The translations under genes and the position numbers were made by a program. The notes under the pieces were generated by a model. The model worked only from the letters and a program-made list of their open reading frames with translations. It was not told the DNA's origin and made no database searches. A stretch of 64,000 nt of DNA from Acidobacteriota bacterium (GTDB lineage: Bacteria > Acidobacteriota > Terriglobia > Terriglobales > Acidobacteriaceae), in NCBI GenBank assembly GCA_021780315.1, contig JAJXYY010000042.1, positions 620,001 to 684,000 of the forward strand. The letters run 5' to 3'. The first letter of the stretch is position 1, and each line of letters opens with the position of its first letter. Below are positions 35,401 through 43,728 of this stretch, piece by piece.

Positions 35401-37546
35401 CCTGTACCTTCCTCACCTCAACCAGCGTTGAATAAAACGTAGCCCCACCACCCATATCCGTCAGCCGCTCGCTCGTCAGCGCATTCACATTCGCGCCGCC
35501 AGCCGACAGCTTGTTCCAGTCCAGCCGAGCCGCCACCACCCCTGCGACCACCTGCTCGTTCACCAGCGCCCGTAGCCCTATCCGGCCGCGCCCATTCCAC
35601 ACCTCCACCGCATCCCCACTCACAATCCCCCGCGCCTCCGCATCCACGACACTCATCTCCACCACCCCCGCCGTCCTGGCCTCCATCCGCTGATGCCCCG
35701 GCAGGTTCGCAAACGTCGAGTTCATATAGTTGTCCGCCTTCCGCGGCAAAAACTCCAGCGGATACGCTCCACTCTCCGCCCCCGCACCCAGACGCGACTC
35801 CACCGGAGCCACAAACACCGGCACCGGCAACAACTCCCCCCGCCCGCTCGCCGTCCGAAACCACTCCGCCGTGCTGAACGGCCTTACCTCGCCCGCCGCA
35901 TCCTTCGGCAGAGCCAGCGCCACATGCCCCTCGCGCTCCAGCCGCTCCCGCGTAATCCCCGCAAACCAAGGATCGTCCGTCGTCAGCGCCTGATCGATCA
36001 GCGCATCCTCCGTATCCCCAAAACACGCCTCCTCAAAACCCATTCGCCGCGCCAGCGCCCCAAACATCGCCACATTGCTCCGCGCCTCCCCCAGCGGAGC
36101 AATCGCCCGCTCGCTCACCTGCGCATACAGATGTCCATACGCTCCCTGCACATCCTTCGCCTCCAGAAACGTCGTCGCCGGCAACAACACATCCGCATAG
36201 TCCGCCGTATCCGTAAAGAACTGCTCATGCACCACCGTGTACAAATCCTCCCGCCGCATCCCCAGCAGCACGTCCGTCTGGTTCGGAGCCACCGCCGCCG
36301 GATTCGAGTTGTACACAAACAAAGCCTTCACCGGAGTGCTCCCGCCCACCCCCGCATCCTCCCGCGTCAACGCCCGCCCCAACTGGCTCATATTCACCAC
36401 CCGAGCCGCCCGTCCCAGCGGACTAGCCTGCATCAACTCCGGCATCTCCAGCGCCTTGCCGTTGAACGGAAACGATCCGCTCGTCGACATCTGCAACCCG
36501 CCGCCCGGATGCTTCCATGCACCCACCAGCAGCGGCAGCATCGCCACCGCCCGCACCGCCGTCCCACCGTTATCGCTCCGCTGAATCCCATAGTTCAGCC
36601 GAATCGCCGCGCCCCGCCCCGTCCGCCGAAAGCACGTCGCATACTCCCGCCCCAGCCGCACAATCGCATCCGCTGCAATCCCCGTCACCTGCGCAACCCG
36701 CTCCGGCGAGTACTCCGGCCGCATCGCCGCCGCACGCAACTCCGCAAACCCATGCGTGCACGCCGCAACATACTCCTTGTCTTCCATCCCCATGCTCAAC
36801 AACACATGCATCAGCCCCAGAGCCAGCGCCGTATCCGTCCCAGGATGGATCGCCAAATGCTCATCCGCCAACGCCGCCGTCCGCGTCCGGTACGGATCAA
36901 TCACCACCAGCCGCGCACCCTTCCGCCGCGCCTCTTCAATAAACGGCCACAAGTGAATGTTGTTCCCATGGATATTCGCGCCCCACGCAATCACCAGCCC
37001 CGCCTTGGCAAAGTCCTGCGGAGCCGTCCCCAGCTTCACCCCATACACACTCTTCAGAGCCTCGCCACCAGCCGTCGCGCAGATCGTCCGGTCCAGTTGC
37101 GAAGCCCCCAACCGATGAAAAAAACGCCGATCCATCGACCCATACCCCAACTGCCCGATCGTTCCCGCATAGCTGTACGGCAACACGCTCTCCGGCCCAA
37201 ACTCCGCCGCAATCCCCGTCAGCCGCGCCGCAATCTCATCCAGCGCCTCGTCCCAGCTAATCCGCTCAAACGCCTCCGCCTCCCGCCCCTGCACCAGCGG
37301 ACCCTTCGCCACCCCCGCCTTCCGCCGCATCGGATACAGCAACCGGTCCGGCGAATACACCCGGTCCAGATACTTCGCCACCTTCCCACACAAAAATCCC
37401 CGCGTCACCGGATGCGACGGATCACCCGCCACCTTCACCGCGCGGCCCGTCCCCACCTCCACCGTCACCAACACCCCGCACGAGTCAGGGCAATCATGCG
37501 AACAAACTGCATGAACCGTCCGCGTCTCCGCCGATAATTGAGCCAT
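35390..37546 (-). CDS. Molybdopterin-dependent oxidoreductase (DMSO reductase family)
   Basis: A 718-residue cytoplasmic-type enzyme with no signal peptide. The N-terminal [4Fe-4S] site is Cys15-x3-Cys19-x3-Cys23 and Cys53 (FLCGK). The family motifs ISWDEALDEIA, LVIAWGANIHGNNIHLWPFI and RLVVIDPYRTRTAALAD show the molybdopterin-guanine-dinucleotide fold; the C-terminal cap has FLPRKADNYMNSTFAN. It resembles the acidobacterial and actinobacterial 'FdhA-like/thiosulfate reductase-like' group of undefined substrate. It heads a minus-strand run with overlapping dehydratase and VOC genes. No electron-transfer subunit is adjacent. Confidence 0.88.
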   Translation of the reverse strand: MAQLSAETRTVHAVCSHDCPDSCGVLVTVEVGTGRAVKVAGDPSHPVTRGFLCGKVAKYLDRVYSPDRLLYPMRRKAGVAKGPLVQGREAEAFERISWDEALDEIAARLTGIAAEFGPESVLPYSYAGTIGQLGYGSMDRRFFHRLGASQLDRTICATAGGEALKSVYGVKLGTAPQDFAKAGLVIAWGANIHGNNIHLWPFIEEARRKGARLVVIDPYRTRTAALADEHLAIHPGTDTALALGLMHVLLSMGMEDKEYVAACTHGFAELRAAAMRPEYSPERVAQVTGIAADAIVRLGREYATCFRRTGRGAAIRLNYGIQRSDNGGTAVRAVAMLPLLVGAWKHPGGGLQMSTSGSFPFNGKALEMPELMQASPLGRAARVVNMSQLGRALTREDAGVGGSTPVKALFVYNSNPAAVAPNQTDVLLGMRREDLYTVVHEQFFTDTADYADVLLPATTFLEAKDVQGAYGHLYAQVSERAIAPLGEARSNVAMFGALARRMGFEEACFGDTEDALIDQALTTDDPWFAGITRERLEREGHVALALPKDAAGEVRPFSTAEWFRTASGRGELLPVPVFVAPVESRLGAGAESGAYPLEFLPRKADNYMNSTFANLPGHQRMEARTAGVVEMSVVDAEARGIVSGDAVEVWNGRGRIGLRALVNEQVVAGVVAARLDWNKLSAGGANVNALTSERLTDMGGGATFYSTLVEVRKVQDGD

Positions 37547-37630
37547 CGCAACAGTCTAGACCACCACCACCGTCCCACCCCTGCCGCCCTCGTTGTATCC
37601 TGCTGCCACCCCCTCCGCGTCAGGTGACCT

Positions 37631-38251
37631 ATGGCCCATCTCATCAGCTCCCCAGCCCGCCTCGAAGCCTTCTCCGACGGAGTCATCGCCGTCATCATCA
37701 CCATCATGGTCCTCGAACTCAAAGTCCCCCACGCCGATGGCTTCGCCGGACTCCGCGCCATCCTCCCCACCCTCGCCGTCTACGCCCTCTCCTTCACGTT
37801 TACAGGCATTTACTGGATAAACCACCACCACCTCGTCCACCGTACCCGCGAGGCCGATCAGGCCATCCTCTACGCCAACCTCGCCTTCCTCTTCAGCCTC
37901 TCTCTGCTCCCCTTCTTCACCGCCTACCTGCTCGAAAAACACCTCGACTCCTTCGCCGTCGCCCTCTACGCCGCCTCCATGGTCGTCACCGGATTCTCCT
38001 TCCTCCTCCTCCGCATCGCCATCGTCCGCCGCCTCCGCCAGGCCGGAGCACTCGATCAACACGACACCTTCGCCGAGATCAAGCACTGGATCTCTCTCGC
38101 CCTCTACCTCATCTCCATCCCCCTCGCCTTCCCCCACCCCCATCTCGCCCTTGGCATCACCGCCCTCGTCACCATCGTCTGGATCTACCCCACCGCTCCC
38201 ATCCCCCAGTGCGTCACCCCCGAATCCCCCTCCCATCACCACCCCATCTAA
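37631..38251 (+). CDS. TMEM175-like (DUF1211) potassium channel protein
   Basis: A 206-residue membrane protein with six predicted helices. The first helix has the family signature R-L-E-A-F-S-D-G-V-I-A-V (FSDG at 14-17), followed by TIMVLELKVP. The second part contains GIYWINHHHL and helices up to residue 190. Bacterial TMEM175 proteins are potassium-selective leak channels formed by four copies. Ion selectivity here is inferred. It is read divergently from the molybdopterin enzyme and lies 56 bases before the NTF2-like gene. Confidence 0.85.
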   Translation: MAHLISSPARLEAFSDGVIAVIITIMVLELKVPHADGFAGLRAILPTLAVYALSFTFTGIYWINHHHLVHRTREADQAILYANLAFLFSLSLLPFFTAYLLEKHLDSFAVALYAASMVVTGFSFLLLRIAIVRRLRQAGALDQHDTFAEIKHWISLALYLISIPLAFPHPHLALGITALVTIVWIYPTAPIPQCVTPESPSHHHPI

Positions 38252-38307
38252 ATCCACACCTGATCCCACTTTCGTTCTACTATCGACTCATTCCCTGAGG
38301 TCCTGCC

Positions 38308-38778
38308 ATGCTGATCCCCCTTCGCCGTCACCTCGTCGTCCTCACCCTCCTCGCCTGCTTCGCCACCCCAGCCCTCCACGCCCAGCCCCAGCCCCTCCAC
38401 ACCGCCTCCCAGCAGGAACTCGACGTCATCAAGGTCCTCCTCAAGCAGGAGTCCGCCTGGAACCGCGGCGACATCGACAGCTTCGCCCAGGGCTACAAAG
38501 ACTCCCCCGACACCATCTTCATCTCCCGCCAGCTCAACCGAGGCTTCGCCGGCATGGTCGACGAGTACCACCACGACTACCCCACCAAAGCCGCCATGGG
38601 AACCCTCGGCTTCTCCGAGCTCGAAGTCCACCCCCTCGACGAAAAATTCGCCGTCTGCATCGGCAAATACCACCTCGAACGAGGCAAAAAAGAAGGCGGT
38701 AACGCCGACGGCATCTTCTCCCTCGTCTTCGAAAAAACCGAAAAAGGCTGGAAGATCATCGTCGACCACACCTCCTGA
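38308..38778 (+). CDS. Exported NTF2-like protein (DUF4440/SgcJ type)
   Basis: A 156-residue protein with signal peptide 1-28 (LHAQ) and one NTF2-like cone fold: VIKVLLKQESAWNRGDIDSFAQGY, SPDTIFISRQ, and the final strands IFSLVFEKTEKGWKIIVDHTS. The family is used as a binding or catalytic scaffold in many settings, and no ligand can be predicted. A helix-strand layout with the conserved Trp-Asn-x-Gly-Asp turn supports DUF4440. A short AGG (gaggtcctgcc) precedes the ATG. Confidence 0.8.
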   Translation: MLIPLRRHLVVLTLLACFATPALHAQPQPLHTASQQELDVIKVLLKQESAWNRGDIDSFAQGYKDSPDTIFISRQLNRGFAGMVDEYHHDYPTKAAMGTLGFSELEVHPLDEKFAVCIGKYHLERGKKEGGNADGIFSLVFEKTEKGWKIIVDHTS

Positions 38779-38814
38779 TTCCCTTTACCGCTATCATCGT
38801 CTCAAGGAGCAGTC

Positions 38815-39027
38815 ATGGTTTTACACGTCACCTTGCAACCCGTCGATGAACAAGGCTGGATCGTAGCCGAATGCCCCGCCCTGCCCGGATGCATCTCTCA
38901 GGGTCGCACCGAGGAAGAAGCGCTTCAGAACATCAAGGAAGCAGCCACCGCCTGGATGTGGGCCGAAGACCAAAAAGCCCTCGATCAACTCCCCGCTGGT
39001 CAACCCCAGTTCCTCGTCGCCGTCTAG
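38815..39027 (+). CDS. hicB: HicB-family antitoxin
   Basis: A 70-residue HicB fold: a strand with VLHVTLQPVDEQGWIVAECPALPGCISQGRTEEEALQNIKEAATAWM, the partial RNase H-like domain of HicB. It ends right after that domain, so it has no ribbon-helix-helix or HTH DNA-binding tail and may not autoregulate directly. It has AGGAG 7 bases before the ATG (38815). The toxin gene follows 8 bases after the stop. As in other systems it should bind HicA and block its mRNA cleavage. Confidence 0.9.
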   Translation: MVLHVTLQPVDEQGWIVAECPALPGCISQGRTEEEALQNIKEAATAWMWAEDQKALDQLPAGQPQFLVAV

Positions 39028-39035
39028 TAGCACCC

Positions 39036-39257
39036 ATGGGAACCCTCGGAAACATCTCCGGCAAAGACGCAGCAAAAGCATTCGCAAGCATCGGCTGGAC
39101 CGTAAGGGGTCAGGTAGGTAGCCACCTCATCATGACCAAATCAGGTCAACGCAGCAACCTCACGATTCCCCAACACCGCGAGCTCGCCATCGGTACCCTG
39201 CGTGCCCTCATCCGTACGGCAGGTCTCACCGTCGACCAGTTTCTTGAACTTCTCTAA
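39036..39257 (+). CDS. hicA: HicA-family mRNA interferase toxin
   Basis: A 73-residue double-stranded-RNA-binding-like toxin. The conserved region is SGKDAAKAFASIGWTVRGQVGSHLIM with catalytic His30 in G-S-H-L-I-M, followed by NLTIPQHRELAIGTLRALIRTAGLT. HicA proteins cleave mRNA independently of ribosomes. It lies 8 bases behind hicB with no obvious Shine-Dalgarno site of its own, suggesting translation coupled to hicB. The order antitoxin-toxin is the reverse of the classic hicAB operon but known elsewhere. A longer in-frame opening exists upstream inside hicB, but this ATG gives the normal family length. Confidence 0.9.
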   Translation: MGTLGNISGKDAAKAFASIGWTVRGQVGSHLIMTKSGQRSNLTIPQHRELAIGTLRALIRTAGLTVDQFLELL

Positions 39258-39427
39258 TTCGCCCTTCATTGCATCAAACGAACCTCCCCAAAACCTCCAA
39301 CTCGCTCAAAACTGTTGCACCCCCAGCACCCCCAACTGAATCTCATGCAAGACGAGAATCTTCCCCAGCCTCTATGCGCTATCTCTGCTGGACGTTTCTC
39401 GCATCCATCATCACCTCCGAGGACCCT

Positions 39428-40384
39428 ATGACCATCGCCACCACCGCACTCTCTCGTCGCCGCTTCCTCACCACCTCGGCCACCGTCGCCGCTGCCGCAT
39501 ACTTCGCCCCCAGCGCCCTCTTCGCCCAGGCCGGCGACGCCGTCTCCCAGATGCGCGCCAGCGGTGCCACCGCCAAAATCTCCACCCAGAAGCTCCGCGG
39601 AAACGTCAGCGTCCTCATGGGCTCCGGCGGCAACATCCTCGTCCTCCCCGGCTCCGACGGCAAGCTCCTCGTAGACTCCGGCTTCGCCACCTCCCGCCCC
39701 CAGATCACCGAGGCCCTCGCCGCCATCTCCAACGACCCCATCAAGCACCTAGTCGATACCCACTGGCACTTCGACCACACCGACGGCAACGAGTGGCTCC
39801 ACGCCGCCGGCGCCACCATCATCGCCCACGAAAACACCCGCAAGCGCCTCAGCACACCTCAGCAGATCGCCGCCTTCAACGCCCACTTCCCCCCTGCACC
39901 CGCCGGCGCTCTCCCCACCATCGTCTTCAACCAGGACAAAACCATCACCACCAACGGCGAAACCCTCCACCTCGCCCACTTCAACCCCGCCCACACCGAC
40001 TCCGACATCTCCGTCCACTTCGCCAACGCCAACATCATCCACGCCGGTGACACCTGGTTCCACGGCGTCTATCCCTTCATCGACTACTCCTCCGGAGGCA
40101 ACATTGACGGCATGATCGCCGCCACCGCCCTCACCCTCTCCCGCGCCGACAACGAGACCATCCTCATTCCCGGCCACGGCCCCGTAGGCAACAAAGCCCA
40201 GCTCACCGCCGACCACCAGATGCTCGTCGCCATCCGCGACAACGTAGCCGCTCTCAAAAAACAAGGCAAGTCCGTCGAAGAAGCCATCGCAGCCAAACCC
40301 ACCGCCAGCTTCGACGCCAAATACGCCACCGGAGGTATCGTCCCACCCGACACCTTCACTCGCCTGGTCTACGCTGGCGTCTAA
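39428..40384 (+). CDS. Tat-exported MBL-fold metallo-hydrolase
   Basis: A 318-residue metallo-beta-lactamase-fold protein. The N-terminus is a twin-arginine signal (S-R-R-R-F-L, 9-14, then an Ala-rich core ending LFAQA), so it is exported folded with its metals. The zinc motif THWHFDHTDGN gives His112, His114, Asp116 and His117; further ligands are His189 (PAHTDSD) and Asp208 (HAGDTW), with a late His in IPGHGPVG. Related proteins include lactonases and quinone-linked hydrolases; the substrate is unknown. I chose the ATG at 39428 because the Tat signal begins there. Confidence 0.87.
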   Translation: MTIATTALSRRRFLTTSATVAAAAYFAPSALFAQAGDAVSQMRASGATAKISTQKLRGNVSVLMGSGGNILVLPGSDGKLLVDSGFATSRPQITEALAAISNDPIKHLVDTHWHFDHTDGNEWLHAAGATIIAHENTRKRLSTPQQIAAFNAHFPPAPAGALPTIVFNQDKTITTNGETLHLAHFNPAHTDSDISVHFANANIIHAGDTWFHGVYPFIDYSSGGNIDGMIAATALTLSRADNETILIPGHGPVGNKAQLTADHQMLVAIRDNVAALKKQGKSVEEAIAAKPTASFDAKYATGGIVPPDTFTRLVYAGV

Positions 40385-40406
40385 CCCAACCACGCACCAA
40401 AACCAA

Positions 40407-40439
40407 AATGGGGGTTGAGCCATACGCTCAACCCCCATT
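40407..40439 (-). terminator. Terminator between the MBL gene and frr
   Basis: A 13-bp perfect stem (AATGGGGGTTGAG / CTCAACCCCCATT) with a 7-base loop. The T-rich tail (TTTTGGTTTT) is on the minus strand, so it mainly serves frr; the convergent MBL gene ends 22 bases away. Confidence 0.8.
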
Positions 40440-40479
40440 CACATGCACCCGCAGCCCCCCGACGCCCTGCGCACACACC

Positions 40480-41064
40480 TCACACCGTCAAAATCTCTTT
40501 CTCCTTCGCCTTGAACAGCTCTTCAATCCGCTTGATCTCCGCGTCCGTCAACTGCTGAACCTCTTCGTTCGCACGCTTCTCATCATCCGCCGAGATCAGC
40601 TTGTCCTTCGCCGCCTTCTTGATCTGGTCGTTCCCATCGCGCCGAATATTCCGGATCGCCGTCTTGTGGTCTTCCAGCGTCTTCTGCAACTGCTTCACCA
40701 CATCCTTGCGTCGCTCCTCCGTCATCGGAGGCACCGGCACCCGGATCACCTTCCCATCCGTCATCGGGTTCAGACCCGCGCTCGACGTGCGAATCGCCTT
40801 CTCAATCGCCGACACCATCCCCATGTCGTACGGCTGCACCAGGATCATCGTCGGCTCCGGCGTACTCACCTGCCCCATCTGCGCCACCGGCGTGTCCGTC
40901 CCGTAGTAGTCCACCTTGATCTGGTCCAGCATGTGCACATTCGCACGTCCCGTCCGCGCCGACAACAGATGCCCACGGAAATCCTCCACCGTCGAGTCCA
41001 TCTTGCTCTTCAACTGCTGGTGGGTACCCTTCAACGCCTCAATACTCGCCATTACCGATGCCAT
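40480..41064 (-). CDS. frr: Ribosome recycling factor
   Basis: A 194-residue RRF that, with EF-G, splits post-termination ribosomes. Domain I helices carry STVEDFRGHLLSARTGRANVHMLDQIKVDYYG; domain II has MILVQPYDMGMVSAIEKAIRTSSAGLNP; then PVPPMTEERRKDVVKQLQKTLEDHKTAIRNIRRD, all diagnostic. It is about 9 residues longer than usual at the N-terminus, but GGAG 7 bases before the ATG at 41064 supports this start; Met5 is an alternative. pyrH and tsf, common neighbours, are absent. It ends at a clear terminator. Confidence 0.96.
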   Translation of the reverse strand: MASVMASIEALKGTHQQLKSKMDSTVEDFRGHLLSARTGRANVHMLDQIKVDYYGTDTPVAQMGQVSTPEPTMILVQPYDMGMVSAIEKAIRTSSAGLNPMTDGKVIRVPVPPMTEERRKDVVKQLQKTLEDHKTAIRNIRRDGNDQIKKAAKDKLISADDEKRANEEVQQLTDAEIKRIEELFKAKEKEILTV

Positions 41065-41150
41065 AAGTCTCTCCGTAAAACAACGTTCTCTATCTTATTC
41101 GATTCGCAGTTCACATGAACTCTCCACCCACCGCCCCCTACCCCCTGCCT

Positions 41151-41402
41151 TTACCCCACCGGCCCCATCCCCAACCCCCTGCCCGCCCGCTTCTTCTTCG
41201 CCGGATACACCTTCGCCGCCGCCGGAGGAGCCAACGCCTCACTCACCTTCGCTTCCATCCCACCCCAATACTTCAGGTCCGCCGGCCTCGCCGAAGGCAC
41301 CGCCTGCCGCATCCCGCAGTACCACAGCGACCACTCCAGCTCCTTCACATTCTTGTTCTTGATCGCGTTCTCCACCCGCGTCACCTCAGAGAATCCCGCC
41401 AC
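41151..41402 (-). CDS. Small basic protein of unknown function
   Basis: An 83-residue protein that I do not recognise. The N-terminal half is an amphipathic helix with FSEVTRVENAIKNKNVKELEWSLWYCGMRQAV (two short helices around a Trp-x2-Trp), followed by an Ala-Pro linker and a Lys/Arg-rich tail (PAKKKRAGRG). The GTG start at 41402 is one base after the aminotransferase stop (TAG-C-GTG), implying coupling. Shadow frames on the same strand make this easy to miss. The amino-acid mix looks like a real short protein; no function is proposed. Confidence 0.55.
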   Translation of the reverse strand: MAGFSEVTRVENAIKNKNVKELEWSLWYCGMRQAVPSARPADLKYWGGMEAKVSEALAPPAAAKVYPAKKKRAGRGLGMGPVG

Positions 41403-41403
41403 G

Positions 41404-42606
41404 CTACCTCCCCGCCCCAACCAGCCGCCGACAAGCCTCCTGCAACTCCTCATCCTTCTTCGCAAAGCAGAACCGCAACAACTCCTCACCCTTGCCCGAT
41501 CCCGGAGCAAAAAACGCCGAGCCCGCCACCGATGCCACACCCGTCTTCCGCAACAGGTCCCGCGCCCGCGCCGCTGCCGTCTCACCCTCCAGCCCTGCAC
41601 CCGCCGTCGAAGCCAATATGTAATACGCCCCATCCGGAACATGCGGATTCATCCCCGCCGCCCGCAGCGCATCCACCAGCATCGCCCGCTTCAACTCATG
41701 GTCCACCGCCAGCCGCGCATAGAACGTCTTGCCCAACTGCTCCAGCCCCGCCGCGCATCCATGCTGGAACGGCGCCGGAGCACACACATACAACAAATCA
41801 TGAAAGTAGTTGATCGCTCCCATCCACTTCGCATCCGCCACCAGATACCCCACCCGCCACCCCGTCACCGAGAACGTCTTCGAGAACCCCGACATCAGAA
41901 TCGTCCGCTCCCGCATCCCCGCCAACTCCATCGGCGAAACATGCTCCGCACCGCCATACACAAAGTGCTCATAGATCTCGTCCGTAAACACAAACAGGTC
42001 GAACTCCGCCGCAATCGCCGCCAACCCCTCCAACTCCGCCCGCGTAAACACCTTGCCCGCCGGATTCGACGGCGTATTCACCACCATCGCCCGCGTCTTC
42101 TCCGTGATCGCCGCCCGCACCGCATCCAAATCCAGACCCCACTCCGGTGCCTGCAACGCCACCGCAACCGCCTTCACCTTCATCGAACGCAGCGTACTCA
42201 CGTGATACCCGTAAAACGGCTCAAACAGCAGCACCTCGTCCCCCGGATTCAGCAACGCCATCGCCGCCGCATGGAACGCCCCCGTAGCCCCACTCGCCAC
42301 CAGCACCTCCCGCTCCGCATCCACCTCCAGCCCATGCGTCCGCTGCAACTGCTCCGCAATCGCCCGCCGCAACCGCGCAATCCCATCCATCCGCGTGTAG
42401 ATGTTGTGCCCCTCGCGCATCGCACGCATCGCACCCTCCATCACTACCGCCGGAACCTCCGTATCACACACCCCTTGCGCCAGATTCACCCCACCCATCC
42501 GGTCGCACTCCGCCGTCATCGCGCGAATCTCGCTCTGCACCACCCGCGGAGCCAACTCACTCAACGAGAGTTTTCTCGAATTGATCGTAGCTTGCATAGT
42601 CTTCAT
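41404..42606 (-). CDS. Class I/II PLP-dependent aminotransferase
   Basis: A 400-residue fold-type I aminotransferase. The PLP-binding Lys243 is in SGFSKTFSVTGWRVGY; NTPSNPAGKVFTRAEL and DEIYEHFVYGG are the substrate and cofactor loops, and NIYTRMDGIARLRRAIAEQL the usual N-terminal strap. It is of the AspC/methionine- or kynurenine-aminotransferase-like subgroup; the amino donor is uncertain. An ATG at 42597 with AAGGA upstream may be the real start, three codons in. It begins just behind the VapC-like toxin gene, which seems to have inserted upstream. Confidence 0.88.
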   Translation of the reverse strand: MKTMQATINSRKLSLSELAPRVVQSEIRAMTAECDRMGGVNLAQGVCDTEVPAVVMEGAMRAMREGHNIYTRMDGIARLRRAIAEQLQRTHGLEVDAEREVLVASGATGAFHAAAMALLNPGDEVLLFEPFYGYHVSTLRSMKVKAVAVALQAPEWGLDLDAVRAAITEKTRAMVVNTPSNPAGKVFTRAELEGLAAIAAEFDLFVFTDEIYEHFVYGGAEHVSPMELAGMRERTILMSGFSKTFSVTGWRVGYLVADAKWMGAINYFHDLLYVCAPAPFQHGCAAGLEQLGKTFYARLAVDHELKRAMLVDALRAAGMNPHVPDGAYYILASTAGAGLEGETAAARARDLLRKTGVASVAGSAFFAPGSGKGEELLRFCFAKKDEELQEACRRLVGAGR

Positions 42607-42608
42607 CC

Positions 42609-43037
42609 TTAAAAAGTATCCCGAAGAGTTACGTCTCCATTCCTATTTATAGATGCAGTAAAGGGCGGTGATTGAGTCTGCACGAGACGTCGCATAGGAA
42701 CCAGAGCACGCCGAAGTGCTATACCCATCTCAAAGCCAGCAAGATTGTTTCTTGAGAAATAGAACATACGAACTCCGTTAACACGAACCGCCTCCTTCTC
42801 GAGGAAATTTGTTCGAATCCGCGCATCCGTAGTGAGGAGCGACCATCCACGACTAGCAATAATTGGAAGCCACACTGTATCTTCCATGCCAGCCATGAAG
42901 TGGTCGAGATGCTTTTCGCAGGCGATGCCAGATTCTTCTATGGCTTCGATTATGTGGGGATTACGGCAATGATTCTCGTCAAGAAAGATAACCAACTCAC
43001 TGACGCTTAAGCCGCTTGCCCCTTGTTCATCTCCCAT
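42609..43037 (-). CDS. VapC45-like PIN-domain toxin
   Basis: A 142-residue PIN-like RNase. The N-terminal strand VIFLDENHC has Asp20 and Glu21 for metal binding, and WLPIIASRGWSLLTTDARIR contributes later acidic residues of the family (Asp in TTDA). It is of the DUF5615/PIN_5 type found in VapBC45-like modules. The gene starts 31 bases inside the antitoxin gene, a typical toxin-antitoxin overlap. Codon use is more AT-rich than in the neighbours, supporting transfer. Alternative inner starts are possible. Confidence 0.75.
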   Translation of the reverse strand: MGDEQGASGLSVSELVIFLDENHCRNPHIIEAIEESGIACEKHLDHFMAGMEDTVWLPIIASRGWSLLTTDARIRTNFLEKEAVRVNGVRMFYFSRNNLAGFEMGIALRRALVPMRRLVQTQSPPFTASINRNGDVTLRDTF

Positions 43038-43666
43038 CGAATCGCATCCTCGAGCACCGCGGCAGAAACCCCGTACTCACGCGCTAAATCGGCGACCGAA
43101 TCGCGCGCATTGAATCTGCCCACAATAACGGACGTAGAGATTCCGGTTCCAGCCAACACTGGCTTTCCAAACGAAACCGTAGGACTGATGGAGATGTACT
43201 TCGGCTCCGTCTCGCGATCTGCTACGACAAATGGATACAGACGCGTCACTCTTCCTGCATCGTCGCGTTGAATCCGATGTAGGTAAAGAGAAACAAACTC
43301 GCGAAACTCTTTCTGGCTTCGTTGCGACAGATTGATCACGTCATCCTTATCGTGGATACAAAGGTCGACTCCATCTGTTTCGAACGATTCATCCAGCAGA
43401 GGATGAGCGCTCTGCCGAAGATGGGTTAGCTCGTTCAAGGCCTTGCGTATCCGTTGAAGCGGAATCCCATGTACCTTCCGCATGGCCTTCAATATATGAG
43501 CTTCCGCAAGGTTGTTAAATGACAACACCCCTGCACGCGGACTCTTAATCAGACCATCCTCACCGGACCAGCGCCGTAGAGTATCGTACGGAACTCCGAC
43601 GTAATGCGCCGCTTGCCGACAACTATAGGCGGGCGTATCGGACAGATTTTGTGTGATCGAACTCAT
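43007..43666 (-). CDS. DUF433 antitoxin with MerR-like DNA-binding domain (VapB45-like)
   Basis: A 219-residue protein of two parts. Residues about 12-75 look like a MerR-type winged HTH (YSCRQAAHYVGVPYDTLRRW... then LSFNNLAEAHILKAMRKVHGIPLQRIRKAL). Residues about 150-215 are a DUF433 domain (SFGKPVLAGTGISTSVIVGRFNARDSVADLAREYGVS), the part known from VapB45-type antitoxins. The first domain probably represses its own promoter, the second probably contacts the PIN toxin. Its middle stretch (about 85-145) is unassigned. Lower GC than the flanks. Confidence 0.78.
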   Translation of the reverse strand: MSSITQNLSDTPAYSCRQAAHYVGVPYDTLRRWSGEDGLIKSPRAGVLSFNNLAEAHILKAMRKVHGIPLQRIRKALNELTHLRQSAHPLLDESFETDGVDLCIHDKDDVINLSQRSQKEFREFVSLYLHRIQRDDAGRVTRLYPFVVADRETEPKYISISPTVSFGKPVLAGTGISTSVIVGRFNARDSVADLAREYGVSAAVLEDAIRWEMNKGQAA

Positions 43667-43728
43667 GGATACACTTTACTCCAGAGATGAAACCTGACGC
43701 CTAAACGATTGAATCTTTTCCGCAGCCC

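Noticed and set aside
38871..39257. Longer 128-residue version of the HicA toxin
   Set aside because: It would start inside hicB; the ATG at 39036 gives the standard family length and the normal N-terminus.
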